A DNA stretch of 5,184 nt, taken from an uncultured Clostridia bacterium. GTDB taxonomy: Bacteria > Bacillota > Clostridia > Christensenellales > QALW01. The notes beneath the pieces were generated by a model, which ran no database searches, had not been told where the DNA came from, and worked only from the letters and a program-made list of their open reading frames with translations. Positions 1-4,909 of this stretch are shown in pieces (position 1 is the first letter of the stretch; the number at the start of each line of letters is the position of its first letter). The DNA is taken from NCBI GenBank assembly GCA_900550765.1, contig URTC01000144.1, forward strand, positions 1 to 5,184. Direction: 5' to 3'. Position numbers and translations under genes: made by a program.

Positions 1-177
1 ACTTTTCCCTACCAAATATTCCTTAATATGCTCTACCGCACCGGCAAGAGCTTTTTCTTTATATTCCAGCGTAGCTTCGCCCACACCGTCAATTCCCTCA
101 TCGGTATACACCTTTACAAACACCCAGTTGGTGCGAAAGCAATCTACATTAAATATTTTAATATCCGTAACCTTCAT
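1..177 (-). CDS. Enolase-superfamily sugar-acid dehydratase (galactonate-dehydratase-like), N-terminal 59 residues only
   Basis: The frame runs from ATG at 177 off the left edge, so the C-terminal barrel is missing. What is seen: MKVTDIKIFNVD, then WVFVKVYTDEGIDGVGEATL at about residues 18-37, then a helix ending in EYLVGK. This matches the N-terminal capping domain of the mandelate racemase/muconate-lactonizing enzyme group, most like D-galactonate dehydratase and relatives, whose usual opening is a beta strand, a 'V.TDEG..G.GEAT' turn and an amphipathic helix. Family knowledge: such enzymes use Mg2+ to remove water from an aldonate or uronate, giving a 2-keto-3-deoxy acid in the cytoplasm. 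The metal ligands and catalytic bases lie in the missing barrel, so substrate and exact class cannot be told. The ATG overlaps the upstream gene's TGA (ATGA, 174-177), and an AAGGAG at 186-191 sits 8 bases before it, which fixes the start and makes it the third gene of the operon. Confidence 0.85.
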   Translation of the reverse strand, partial: MKVTDIKIFNVDCFRTNWVFVKVYTDEGIDGVGEATLEYKEKALAGAVEHIKEYLVGKS

Positions 178-848
178 AGCTGTATCTCCTTATAAATTTC
201 GGGAATCACCGCATTGGGCGCGGCAAAGGAAGCAAAATCAAAATCATCCAGCATCCCCCGGTGCAGGGGCACCGCTTTTTTTGCGCCGGTCTTTTGGGCA
301 AAATCCAGGGCGTCCAACAGATTCATATTATTGCCCACTCCGTTTACCGGCAGGAACACCGCCTCTAAATTTGAGGGGATATCCGCAAAGATATCGGTAT
401 TATGCAGCGTATCGCCGGTAACATAATAGGTTTTACCTTCCGCCTCCAGCAGCACGCCGATGGCCTCAGGGTCGGAATGTACCGCACGTACGGAGAAAAA
501 GCGTACATTCCCTTGCGTCCACCGGGTATGCGGCGCAAACCATATATAGTTGTGCTTGGCGCCGTATTTGCGGATGGGCGCAAAGCAGGAGGGCGCTACC
601 AGACAAGTAACCGCCTTTTCTCCGGTAAGATAATGCTGCAGCGTTTCCTCATCGTAGTGATCCTGATGGTTATGGGTGCAGATAATCATATCCGGCTTTA
701 ACTTTAAAAAGCGTTCGTCCACCGGCACGCGGCGGAAGGAATCCGGGTTCAGCCGTTGGCAGCTGTTGGAAAGATAAGGGTCTATCACAATAGTCAGGCC
801 GCCCGTTTCAAAGAGCAGGCCCGCCTGCCCCAACCAAGTAATTTTCAT
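174..848 (-). CDS. UlaG-like metallo-beta-lactamase-fold hydrolase (putative sugar lactonase), 224 aa
   Basis: Small cytoplasmic MBL-fold hydrolase with no signal peptide. Visible motifs: opening strand MKITWLGQAG with VIDPYL at 21-26; metal motif HNHQDH at 59-64 (H59, H61, D63, H64); a third-motif histidine H124 in RAVHSD; the bridging aspartate D146 in TGDT; and H196 in PLHRG. All the usual zinc/manganese ligands are therefore present. The closest named relative by pattern is UlaG, which opens L-ascorbate-6-phosphate lactone, and the wider Zn-dependent hydrolase group of that type; the protein is considerably shorter than UlaG itself. An open frame reaches back to an ATG at 905, but the start at 848 is preferred: it begins exactly at the conserved first strand, has AAGGAG at 856-861 seven bases upstream, and overlaps the preceding TGA as ATGA (845-848). 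Placed between a glycosidase and a sugar-acid dehydratase, a lactone-hydrolysing role is a reasonable inference, not shown. Confidence 0.9.
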   Translation of the reverse strand: MKITWLGQAGLLFETGGLTIVIDPYLSNSCQRLNPDSFRRVPVDERFLKLKPDMIICTHNHQDHYDEETLQHYLTGEKAVTCLVAPSCFAPIRKYGAKHNYIWFAPHTRWTQGNVRFFSVRAVHSDPEAIGVLLEAEGKTYYVTGDTLHNTDIFADIPSNLEAVFLPVNGVGNNMNLLDALDFAQKTGAKKAVPLHRGMLDDFDFASFAAPNAVIPEIYKEIQL

Positions 849-2365
849 AAAACGTCTCCTTTTTTCACCAGCAGGCGGGAAGCCGCTCCCTTGTAAGGCA
901 GGCAAAGCGTTTTCTCTTTTGCCTCATACACTGCGCCGGTGAACACATCCTGATACAAGCCATCCTCTTTTACCGTAAGCACGGTATCCGATAGGGAATA
1001 AACGCCCAAAAACAGGCTGTTTATATACACCGGCTCGTCTCCGTGCGCATAAATATGTACGCCTGCGCCCTCGGCAATATGCCGCAGCACACTGCCGGAA
1101 AGATTCCCCACCGCACTGTAACAGCTGGTATATTGGCTGAATTTTTTTATTCCCAGCGCTACTTTTTCGGTGTTTTCATAAATGCCCAGGGGCAGTGCGT
1201 CATGATCCTCAATAAAAAACCTTGGCTCGGGCAATTCCTCATACTTCAGCGCACCGTAATGCGTGCTTACCGTATCCTCCTGGCCGATAAACTGCACAAC
1301 ATTGATGTCCGTCAGGCTCTGCATCGCCGGCAGACCGCCGGTAAGGTAGTCCGGCGCGTACAGCCACAAAACCGTCCGTCCGCCGGTTTTTATTTTTTCA
1401 TGGATATATTGCCGCTTTTGACCGGTAAGCGCAAAAGCATCCAAAAAAATCACCAGCTTATATTGCGCAAGATTGATTTTTTCCAAATCGCACATCGAAT
1501 ACAAATCATACGGCGCGCCCATCCGGGCAAGCCCCTCACGCTGCTTGCCCAGGCACAGCGTATTCAGTCCGCTGTTTTTATTTACGCCGTAAAGCGCTTC
1601 ACCGGAAGCAATCACCAACACTTCGCTGACGCTCTTTTGCGGCTGCTTAGCATATTTTTGGGCAACTTTTATCATAGCACGGATGCTGCCCATCATCTCT
1701 TGGGAGTAAAACCACCCCTCAAACATATCAAACCACCACAGGGCGGCTCCCTTAGCGGCGCAAAGCATAAAATCGCGCTGCATAACATCCAGCGTTTCCG
1801 CCTGGTTTTTATACTTGCTGTCGCCCCCGGGAATCAAAATTCCGTCCACATCCGGCGGGGCTAAATGCGTAATATGGTCAAACTCCAGATAATAGAGCTT
1901 ATCATGCAAATTCAGCGTATCATAGGTGACCATAAAAGCGCTGGTAGAATCTATTTTGCGGTAATCATAGGAGGAGGGTGAGGAAATCATATCAATATCC
2001 GGGCTGGTGAACACCTTTTCATACGCCAGGTGACCGTCGTTCCACAGACGCGGACCATTCAGCTCCAAAAGATATCCGTAGTATACGCCCAGCAGCTTTT
2101 TATGCTGCAGAACTTCCTGGGCACGGGCGGCAAAATACAGCACGCTGTCGGCGATCAGCTCGGCATGAAATTTTCGGTACTCCGCCACATTCTGTCGGCA
2201 GACTTCAGAAACAAACGCGCTGCCGGCTGCTCCATCCAGTTCGCTCTTGGTCGGAACTACGGCACTGCGATCCCCCATATACTCCCTAAAAGCTTCCTCC
2301 TTTATGGCATTGGGGGCTTCCTCATCAAAATGGCTGAACCATTCGGTCGTAAATCCGCAAAGCAT
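845..2365 (-). CDS. Large open segment of the GH42-like glycosidase (506 aa: rest of barrel, trimerisation-type and C-terminal domains)
   Basis: This is the portion of the interrupted glycosidase downstream of the tandem stops, and the part an automatic gene caller would report. It starts at ATG 2365, ten bases after the TAATAA, with a weak AAGG at 2373-2376 spaced seven bases, so independent or reinitiated translation is possible but not strong. It contains both presumed catalytic glutamates (E8 in TTEW and E161 in YYLEFDH, numbering from this ATG), the segment LLGVYYGYLLELNG, the later-barrel piece ALWWFDMFEGWFY, the trimerisation-type domain near residues 245-365, and the C-terminal beta domain ending RLLVKKGDVL. 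It lacks the first half of the TIM barrel (roughly strands 1-3), so alone it should not fold as a working glycosidase unless the N-terminal fragment complements it. It ends at TGA 845-847, overlapping the MBL gene start. Confidence 0.75.
   Translation of the reverse strand: MLCGFTTEWFSHFDEEAPNAIKEEAFREYMGDRSAVVPTKSELDGAAGSAFVSEVCRQNVAEYRKFHAELIADSVLYFAARAQEVLQHKKLLGVYYGYLLELNGPRLWNDGHLAYEKVFTSPDIDMISSPSSYDYRKIDSTSAFMVTYDTLNLHDKLYYLEFDHITHLAPPDVDGILIPGGDSKYKNQAETLDVMQRDFMLCAAKGAALWWFDMFEGWFYSQEMMGSIRAMIKVAQKYAKQPQKSVSEVLVIASGEALYGVNKNSGLNTLCLGKQREGLARMGAPYDLYSMCDLEKINLAQYKLVIFLDAFALTGQKRQYIHEKIKTGGRTVLWLYAPDYLTGGLPAMQSLTDINVVQFIGQEDTVSTHYGALKYEELPEPRFFIEDHDALPLGIYENTEKVALGIKKFSQYTSCYSAVGNLSGSVLRHIAEGAGVHIYAHGDEPVYINSLFLGVYSLSDTVLTVKEDGLYQDVFTGAVYEAKEKTLCLPYKGAASRLLVKKGDVL
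856..861 (-). promoter_or_regulatory. Ribosome binding site deciding the start of the MBL-fold hydrolase
   Basis: AAGGAG on the minus strand, seven bases before ATG 848. It supports that start over the in-frame ATG at 905, which would add 19 non-family residues inside the upstream gene. The site lies within the last codons of the upstream glycosidase frame, the arrangement expected for translationally coupled genes. Confidence 0.8.
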
Positions 2366-2377
2366 AAAATAGCCTTA

Positions 2378-2671
2378 TTAAAGTTCGCTGTACTTTTCCT
2401 CTACATGCTTCAGCACGGCCTTCAGATATTCCGCCGCTTCCTCCATCCACTGTGCGGTGGCGGCTGTGTGTGAAAGATGCGTGAACGTATTGGGGCATTC
2501 GGGGTGCGCCTCCAGCCACCAGGGGCGCGTATCCAGCTGTACCATCAGCGCAAAATAACAGCCGGGCGCGTTTTCCCTAAAAAGCTCGATCTGCCGGTCG
2601 ATTACTGAAAAATCAAACCGATGCGGCCCAACCCAACTTTCACCGTAAAGAGAATACGGCACCTGAAGCAT
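2378..2671 (-). CDS. Middle open segment of the GH42-like glycosidase (97 aa, early barrel)
   Basis: Open stretch between the first TAA and the tandem TAATAA, with a possible start at ATG 2671, seven codons after the first stop. It encodes MLQVPYSLYGES, then an IDRQIELFRENAPGCYFALM helix-strand unit, QLDTRPWWLEAHPECPNTF and a helix ending VEEKYSEL. This is the early TIM-barrel part of the same glycosidase family, covering the substrate-pocket strand with QLDTRPWW, and it is in the same frame as its neighbours. No Shine-Dalgarno sequence is visible before ATG 2671, so it is unlikely to be a separate gene. It is best read as a fragment of the interrupted parent frame. Confidence 0.6.
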   Translation of the reverse strand: MLQVPYSLYGESWVGPHRFDFSVIDRQIELFRENAPGCYFALMVQLDTRPWWLEAHPECPNTFTHLSHTAATAQWMEEAAEYLKAVLKHVEEKYSEL

Positions 2672-2689
2672 GCTGGTAAGGCCGCTGGT

Positions 2690-2839
2690 TTAAATACTGA
2701 ACAGCTTTACCCCCGCGGCTGCAAAATCGGAAATATTTTTTGCCGTCGGCCGGAAAGACTTGAACGAAAGCGGCTCAAGAATTTGCCCGTCAATTTCGAT
2801 TTTAAGCACGCCATTATATCTTTTTAACTGTACCTGCAT
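2690..2839 (-). pseudogene. N-terminal fragment of the GH42-like glycosidase (49 codons, too short for ordinary gene calling)
   Basis: ATG 2839 begins MQVQLKRYNGVLKIEIDGQI and continues through FRPTAKNISDFAAAGVKLFS to TAA 2690-2692. The FRPT...NISDF..AG(V)(K/R)L(F/M)S pattern is the usual opening of this glycosidase group, where the chain enters the first barrel strand, so the true protein start is here and not at 2671 or 2365. The start is supported by AAGGA at 2849-2853 nine bases upstream and by the promoter at 2892-2920. An alternative ATG at 2844 in another frame stops after six codons and lies too close to the AAGGA. If the TAA is real, ribosomes make only this 49-residue peptide unless they reinitiate. 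Confidence 0.65.
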
Positions 2840-2848
2840 AGCATAGTT

Positions 2849-2853
2849 TCCTT
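2849..2853 (-). promoter_or_regulatory. Ribosome binding site of the glycosidase operon
   Basis: AAGGA on the minus strand, nine bases before ATG 2839. It lies in an A-rich leader and is the only convincing ribosome site in the 5' part of the interrupted gene, which argues that the annotated start belongs at 2839. Confidence 0.65.
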
Positions 2854-2861
2854 CTTATTTT

Positions 2862-2882
2862 TATTTTACGTACAAAAAGTAC
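2862..2882 (-). promoter_or_regulatory. Candidate repressor operator downstream of the operon promoter (AraR-box-like, plus GTAC repeat)
   Basis: Two overlapping patterns lie at about +3 to +23 of the predicted transcript. First, the sixteen bases 2862-2877, centred on TACGTA, match the Bacillus subtilis AraR box (ATTTGTACGTACAAAT) at 12 of 16 positions, with a good right half (7 of 8) and a poor left half (5 of 8). Second, GTAC-AAAAA-GTAC (2870-2882) is a spaced repeat of the same GTAC core. Position just past the start site suits a roadblock repressor of the GntR/LacI-like kind. AT-rich sequence makes chance matches likely, and no regulator gene is in the window. Confidence 0.25.
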
Positions 2883-2891
2883 AACAACTAA

Positions 2892-2920
2892 ATTATACCA
2901 AACTAAGCAGTATAAATCAA
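2892..2920 (-). promoter_or_regulatory. SigA-type promoter of the minus-strand sugar operon
   Basis: The minus strand shows TTGATT (2915-2920), a 17-base spacer, and a perfect TATAAT (2892-2897). Transcription should begin near 2885, leaving a leader of about 45 bases before ATG 2839. The match to the vegetative consensus is strong, so expression is probably controlled by a repressor rather than by weakness of the promoter. A candidate operator lies just downstream of the start point. Confidence 0.75.
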
Positions 2921-3051
2921 GGACAAAAACAATGCCTGCCCTGCCGGATAATTCCGCATAGAACAAAGGCTGCAAAAGATCCTGCCGCTTCCCGGACACG
3001 CAGGTCTTTAGTAAAAGATAAAAATTATTCTAAAAAAGCGGAGTTTAGGTA

Positions 3052-3080
3052 TTGCCTTCTGCCCCGGCATATGATAGAAT
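3052..3080 (+). promoter_or_regulatory. SigA-type promoter of the DUF4038 glycosidase gene
   Basis: TTGCCT (3052-3057), a 17-base spacer, and TAGAAT (3075-3080) match the vegetative consensus at 4 of 6 and 5 of 6 positions. Transcription should begin near 3087, with a leader of about 35 bases. The A/T-rich stretch at 3018-3037, just upstream of the -35, could act as an UP element. This promoter diverges from the one at 2892-2920, with roughly 130 bases between the two -35 boxes; those bases hold no gene. Confidence 0.6.
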
Positions 3081-3084
3081 GAGT

Positions 3085-3108
3085 TGAAAACGGCCTAAAC
3101 GGCCTGAA
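3085..3108 (+). promoter_or_regulatory. Candidate operator: partial cre-like site over a CGGCCT direct repeat
   Basis: TGAAAACG (3085-3092) is a perfect first half of the Firmicutes CcpA cre consensus TGWAANCGNTNWCA, with the second half poorly kept (12 of 14 overall when degenerate positions count as matches). It overlaps a nine-base direct repeat, CGGCCTAAA then CGGCCTGAA (3091-3099, 3100-3108). The block sits at the predicted transcription start, where a bound LacI-family protein would block RNA polymerase. It could instead be the site of an unknown regulator, or chance. Confidence 0.3.
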
Positions 3109-3111
3109 ATT

Positions 3112-3117
3112 GAGGTG
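3112..3117 (+). promoter_or_regulatory. Ribosome binding site of the DUF4038 glycosidase
   Basis: GAGGTG five bases before ATG 3123, a good match to the 16S rRNA tail. It fixes this ATG as the start; no in-frame alternative upstream has a comparable site. Confidence 0.8.
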
Positions 3118-3122
3118 TTAAA

Positions 3123-4748
3123 ATGAAAGTACAGACCTGGCTTGCCAACGAATTGACGTTTACAAGCACCAAGAAGTATGAAACCCCCTTCGAGGACGTG
3201 ACGCTTGACGTTTGTTTTGCCTGCGGCAGAAAAACACTGCGTATTCCCGCTTTCTGGGATGGCGGTGATACCTGGCGCGTTCGTTTTGCGTTGCCTTCCG
3301 CCGGCGTATGGAATTACAAAACCGAATGTGATGACCCGGAAAAAAACGGACTTGCAGGTTCAGGCACCGAAGGGTGTGAAGCGTACAGCGGTCCGCTGGA
3401 AATTTATAAACACGGCTTTATCAAAGTGATTCCCAATGTACGGTATTTTGTATATGATGACGGCACGCCTTTTTTCTATTTAGGCGATACCCACTGGAAT
3501 TTTGCCGTTGAGGAGTTTGACGAAGCCGGCGAATTTGCCGGAGATCTTAAGACCAATTCCCACTTTAAATACATTGTGGATAAGCGCGCAGAACAGGGCT
3601 TCAACGTTTATCAGTCCGAGCCGATCGGCGCAAAATACCATATCGGAAACGGCGTGGATGAAGAGGATATCAAGGGCTTTCAGGACCTGGACCGCCGCTT
3701 TGCCTACATTGCCGAAAAGGGCCTGGTGCACGCTAACGCCCAGCTGGTATTCCCGCATGAACTCGTTCAGTTTGAACGCTATGAGGATACGGCCTATTTA
3801 GAAAAGCTGGCCCGCTACTGGGCGGCCCGGTATTCGGCCTACCCCGTGCTGTGGACGCTGGGGCAGGAAGTGGATAATGACTTCTACTTTACCCGCGGTG
3901 ATCAAAAACGCTTTACCAAGGAAAATAATCCCTTTAAAATTATTGCCAGGGGACTGCATAAAAATGACGCCTATAAGCATCCGCTGACCGCGCACATGGA
4001 ATATTGCTCCATTCACTCCGGCCCCGGCGGCGACGGCACCTGCCCCACCACCACCTCAAACCGCGAGGTAGAAGGCCACAACTGGATCACCTACCAGAGG
4101 AGAACCGGCCTAGGTTCGCCCATGAGCTTTGAATTTGCAAAAGACGGCATGTTAAACGGCCAGGGCAAGGTGTGCATTCTCTATGAATCCCGCTATGACC
4201 ACCTTTGGACCAAGCATTTCGGCGCGCGTGCCGAAGGCTGGTTTGCTTATCTGAACGGCCTGTACGGCTACGGCTACGGCGCCATTGATATCTGGCTGTA
4301 CAAAAGCCGGTACGATATTGATAAAGAAAGCAACGACGGCGCCGAGGTGATCACGCCTGAAGATAAGCAGATTCCCTGGAGCAAGAGCGTGGAGTTTGAA
4401 ACAGCCTATCAGGTAAATTACATGCGGGAATTCTTCCAAAAGCTGAAATGGTGGCGGCTGATTCCGCGGTTTGATTCCCCCGCCTACTTTAAAGCCGACG
4501 GCGAAAACTTTTATTCCATCGCTACCGACGAACGCAATACCGAGGTCATCTATTTCTATAACCAAAACTATGCGACCGGTATGCTGAACAATTTGGACGC
4601 CTGCGAATATACGTACCAGAGGTTTAACCCCCGCACCAACGAATATTTACAAAAGCACAAATTTACGCCCGATGTGCACCGCAGCTATCATCTGGAGCAA
4701 AAACCTGATAAAAACGATTGGGTCATTCTGATTCAAAAAATAAAATAA
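3123..4748 (+). CDS. DUF5060/DUF4038 (GH140-like) cytoplasmic glycoside hydrolase, 541 aa
   Basis: Intact gene for a GH-A clan style glycosidase. Residues about 5-93 form a beta-sandwich DUF5060 domain (PFEDVTLDV, IPAFWDGGDTWRVRF, GVWNYKTE). Residues about 98-450 form the DUF4038 TIM barrel, opening with FVYDDGTPFFYLGDTHWN (109-126). Presumed catalytic glutamates are E249 in WTLGQEVDND and E355 in LYESRYDHLW, placed by motif position after strands 4 and 7 and not proven. The barrel ends near WWRLIPRFDSPAYF, and residues 455-541 form a small beta domain. Family knowledge: DUF4038 proteins include apiosidases (GH140) and enzymes of plant or host glycan breakdown; the substrate here is unknown. 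Most relatives that I recall are secreted, but this one has no signal peptide, so it probably cleaves imported oligosaccharides. It is divergent from the minus-strand operon, sharing its control region, and ends with TAATAA directly followed by a terminator. Confidence 0.9.
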   Translation: MKVQTWLANELTFTSTKKYETPFEDVTLDVCFACGRKTLRIPAFWDGGDTWRVRFALPSAGVWNYKTECDDPEKNGLAGSGTEGCEAYSGPLEIYKHGFIKVIPNVRYFVYDDGTPFFYLGDTHWNFAVEEFDEAGEFAGDLKTNSHFKYIVDKRAEQGFNVYQSEPIGAKYHIGNGVDEEDIKGFQDLDRRFAYIAEKGLVHANAQLVFPHELVQFERYEDTAYLEKLARYWAARYSAYPVLWTLGQEVDNDFYFTRGDQKRFTKENNPFKIIARGLHKNDAYKHPLTAHMEYCSIHSGPGGDGTCPTTTSNREVEGHNWITYQRRTGLGSPMSFEFAKDGMLNGQGKVCILYESRYDHLWTKHFGARAEGWFAYLNGLYGYGYGAIDIWLYKSRYDIDKESNDGAEVITPEDKQIPWSKSVEFETAYQVNYMREFFQKLKWWRLIPRFDSPAYFKADGENFYSIATDERNTEVIYFYNQNYATGMLNNLDACEYTYQRFNPRTNEYLQKHKFTPDVHRSYHLEQKPDKNDWVILIQKIK

Positions 4749-4750
4749 TA

Positions 4751-4777
4751 AAAATCCTCCGCCATGCGGAGGATTTT
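4751..4777 (+). terminator. Rho-independent terminator after the DUF4038 glycosidase gene, probably bidirectional
   Basis: A perfect 12-base inverted repeat, AAAATCCTCCGC and GCGGAGGATTTT, with a CAT loop, starts within three bases of the TAATAA stop. On the plus strand the hairpin ends in four T and then CCC. On the minus strand it is followed by a longer T-rich run (through about 4733), so it should also stop transcripts arriving from the convergent minus-strand gene. Confidence 0.9.
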
Positions 4778-4831
4778 CCCTATCGCTGAAATCCTTTCCT
4801 TCCACGCGGCTATCGCAGGGGTTTTCTTTAC

Positions 4832-4864
4832 AAAAAGATGCGGCGCAGGTCTCCTGCACCGCAT
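4832..4864 (-). terminator. Rho-independent terminator of the rhodanese-domain gene
   Basis: Inverted repeat of 12 bases (4838-4849 with 4853-4864) and a three-base loop. The single imperfect pair is a G:U wobble in minus-strand RNA but a C-A mismatch in plus-strand RNA, and the minus strand continues into CTTTTT (4837-4832). Both facts point to function on the minus strand, about 45 bases after the TAA of the rhodanese gene. Confidence 0.85.
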
Positions 4865-4909
4865 TTTTATCCTCTGCTTGCTGCCGTATTGAAGACAAAT
4901 CCTTTCTGC

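Larger units (their letters stand above)
845..2839 (-). pseudogene. GH42-like beta-galactosidase-type glycosidase gene interrupted by three in-frame TAA codons
   Basis: One continuous 664-codon frame from ATG 2839 to TGA 845-847, broken only by TAA at codon 50 (2690-2692) and tandem TAATAA at codons 154-155 (2375-2380). Family-like sequence runs through each break: LFSI-stop-TSGLTS, then VEEKYSEL-stop-stop-GYFMLCGFTTEW. No frameshift is needed. Domains in this frame: a short N-terminal part to about residue 60; a GH-A clan TIM barrel to about 390, with PYSLYGES, QLDTRPWW, E166 in TTEW (presumed acid/base) and E319 in YYLEFDH (presumed nucleophile); a trimerisation-type flavodoxin-like domain around 405-520 (GAPYDLYSM, KLVIFLDAFAL, GRTVLWLYAPDYL); and a C-terminal beta domain. 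There is no signal peptide, so a cytoplasmic enzyme acting on imported oligosaccharides is likely. An AAGGA at 2849-2853 and a strong promoter precede it. It is first in the operon and overlaps the next gene by ATGA. Either a young pseudogene, a sequence error, or a gene expressed in pieces. GH family assignment is by motif recall; substrate is unknown. Confidence 0.75.

Noticed and set aside
1043..1864. 273-codon open frame on the plus strand, antisense to the glycosidase
   Set aside because: It lies wholly opposite the conserved glycosidase frame, has no recognisable domain and no convincing ribosome site. It is a by-product of codon use on the other strand.
2375..2692. Reassigned genetic code in which TAA is a sense codon
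   Set aside because: The DUF4038 gene ends with TAATAA immediately followed by a terminator hairpin, and the rhodanese gene ends with TAA shortly before its own terminator. TAA is thus a working stop in this window, and TGA is the stop at both operon junctions.
2814..2999. 61-codon minus-strand frame in the divergent control region
   Set aside because: It covers the -35, -10 and transcription start of the operon promoter and overlaps the real start in another frame, so it would not be transcribed from that promoter.
2945..3015. Weak inverted repeats in the divergent region (CGGA-TAAT-TCCG at 2945-2956; CCTGC...GCAGG near 2982-3005)
   Set aside because: Arms are only four or five bases and no T-run follows, so neither a terminator nor an operator can be supported.
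4152..4565. 137-codon minus-strand open frame inside the DUF4038 gene
   Set aside because: It is antisense to the conserved catalytic region, with no promoter, ribosome site or family resemblance.
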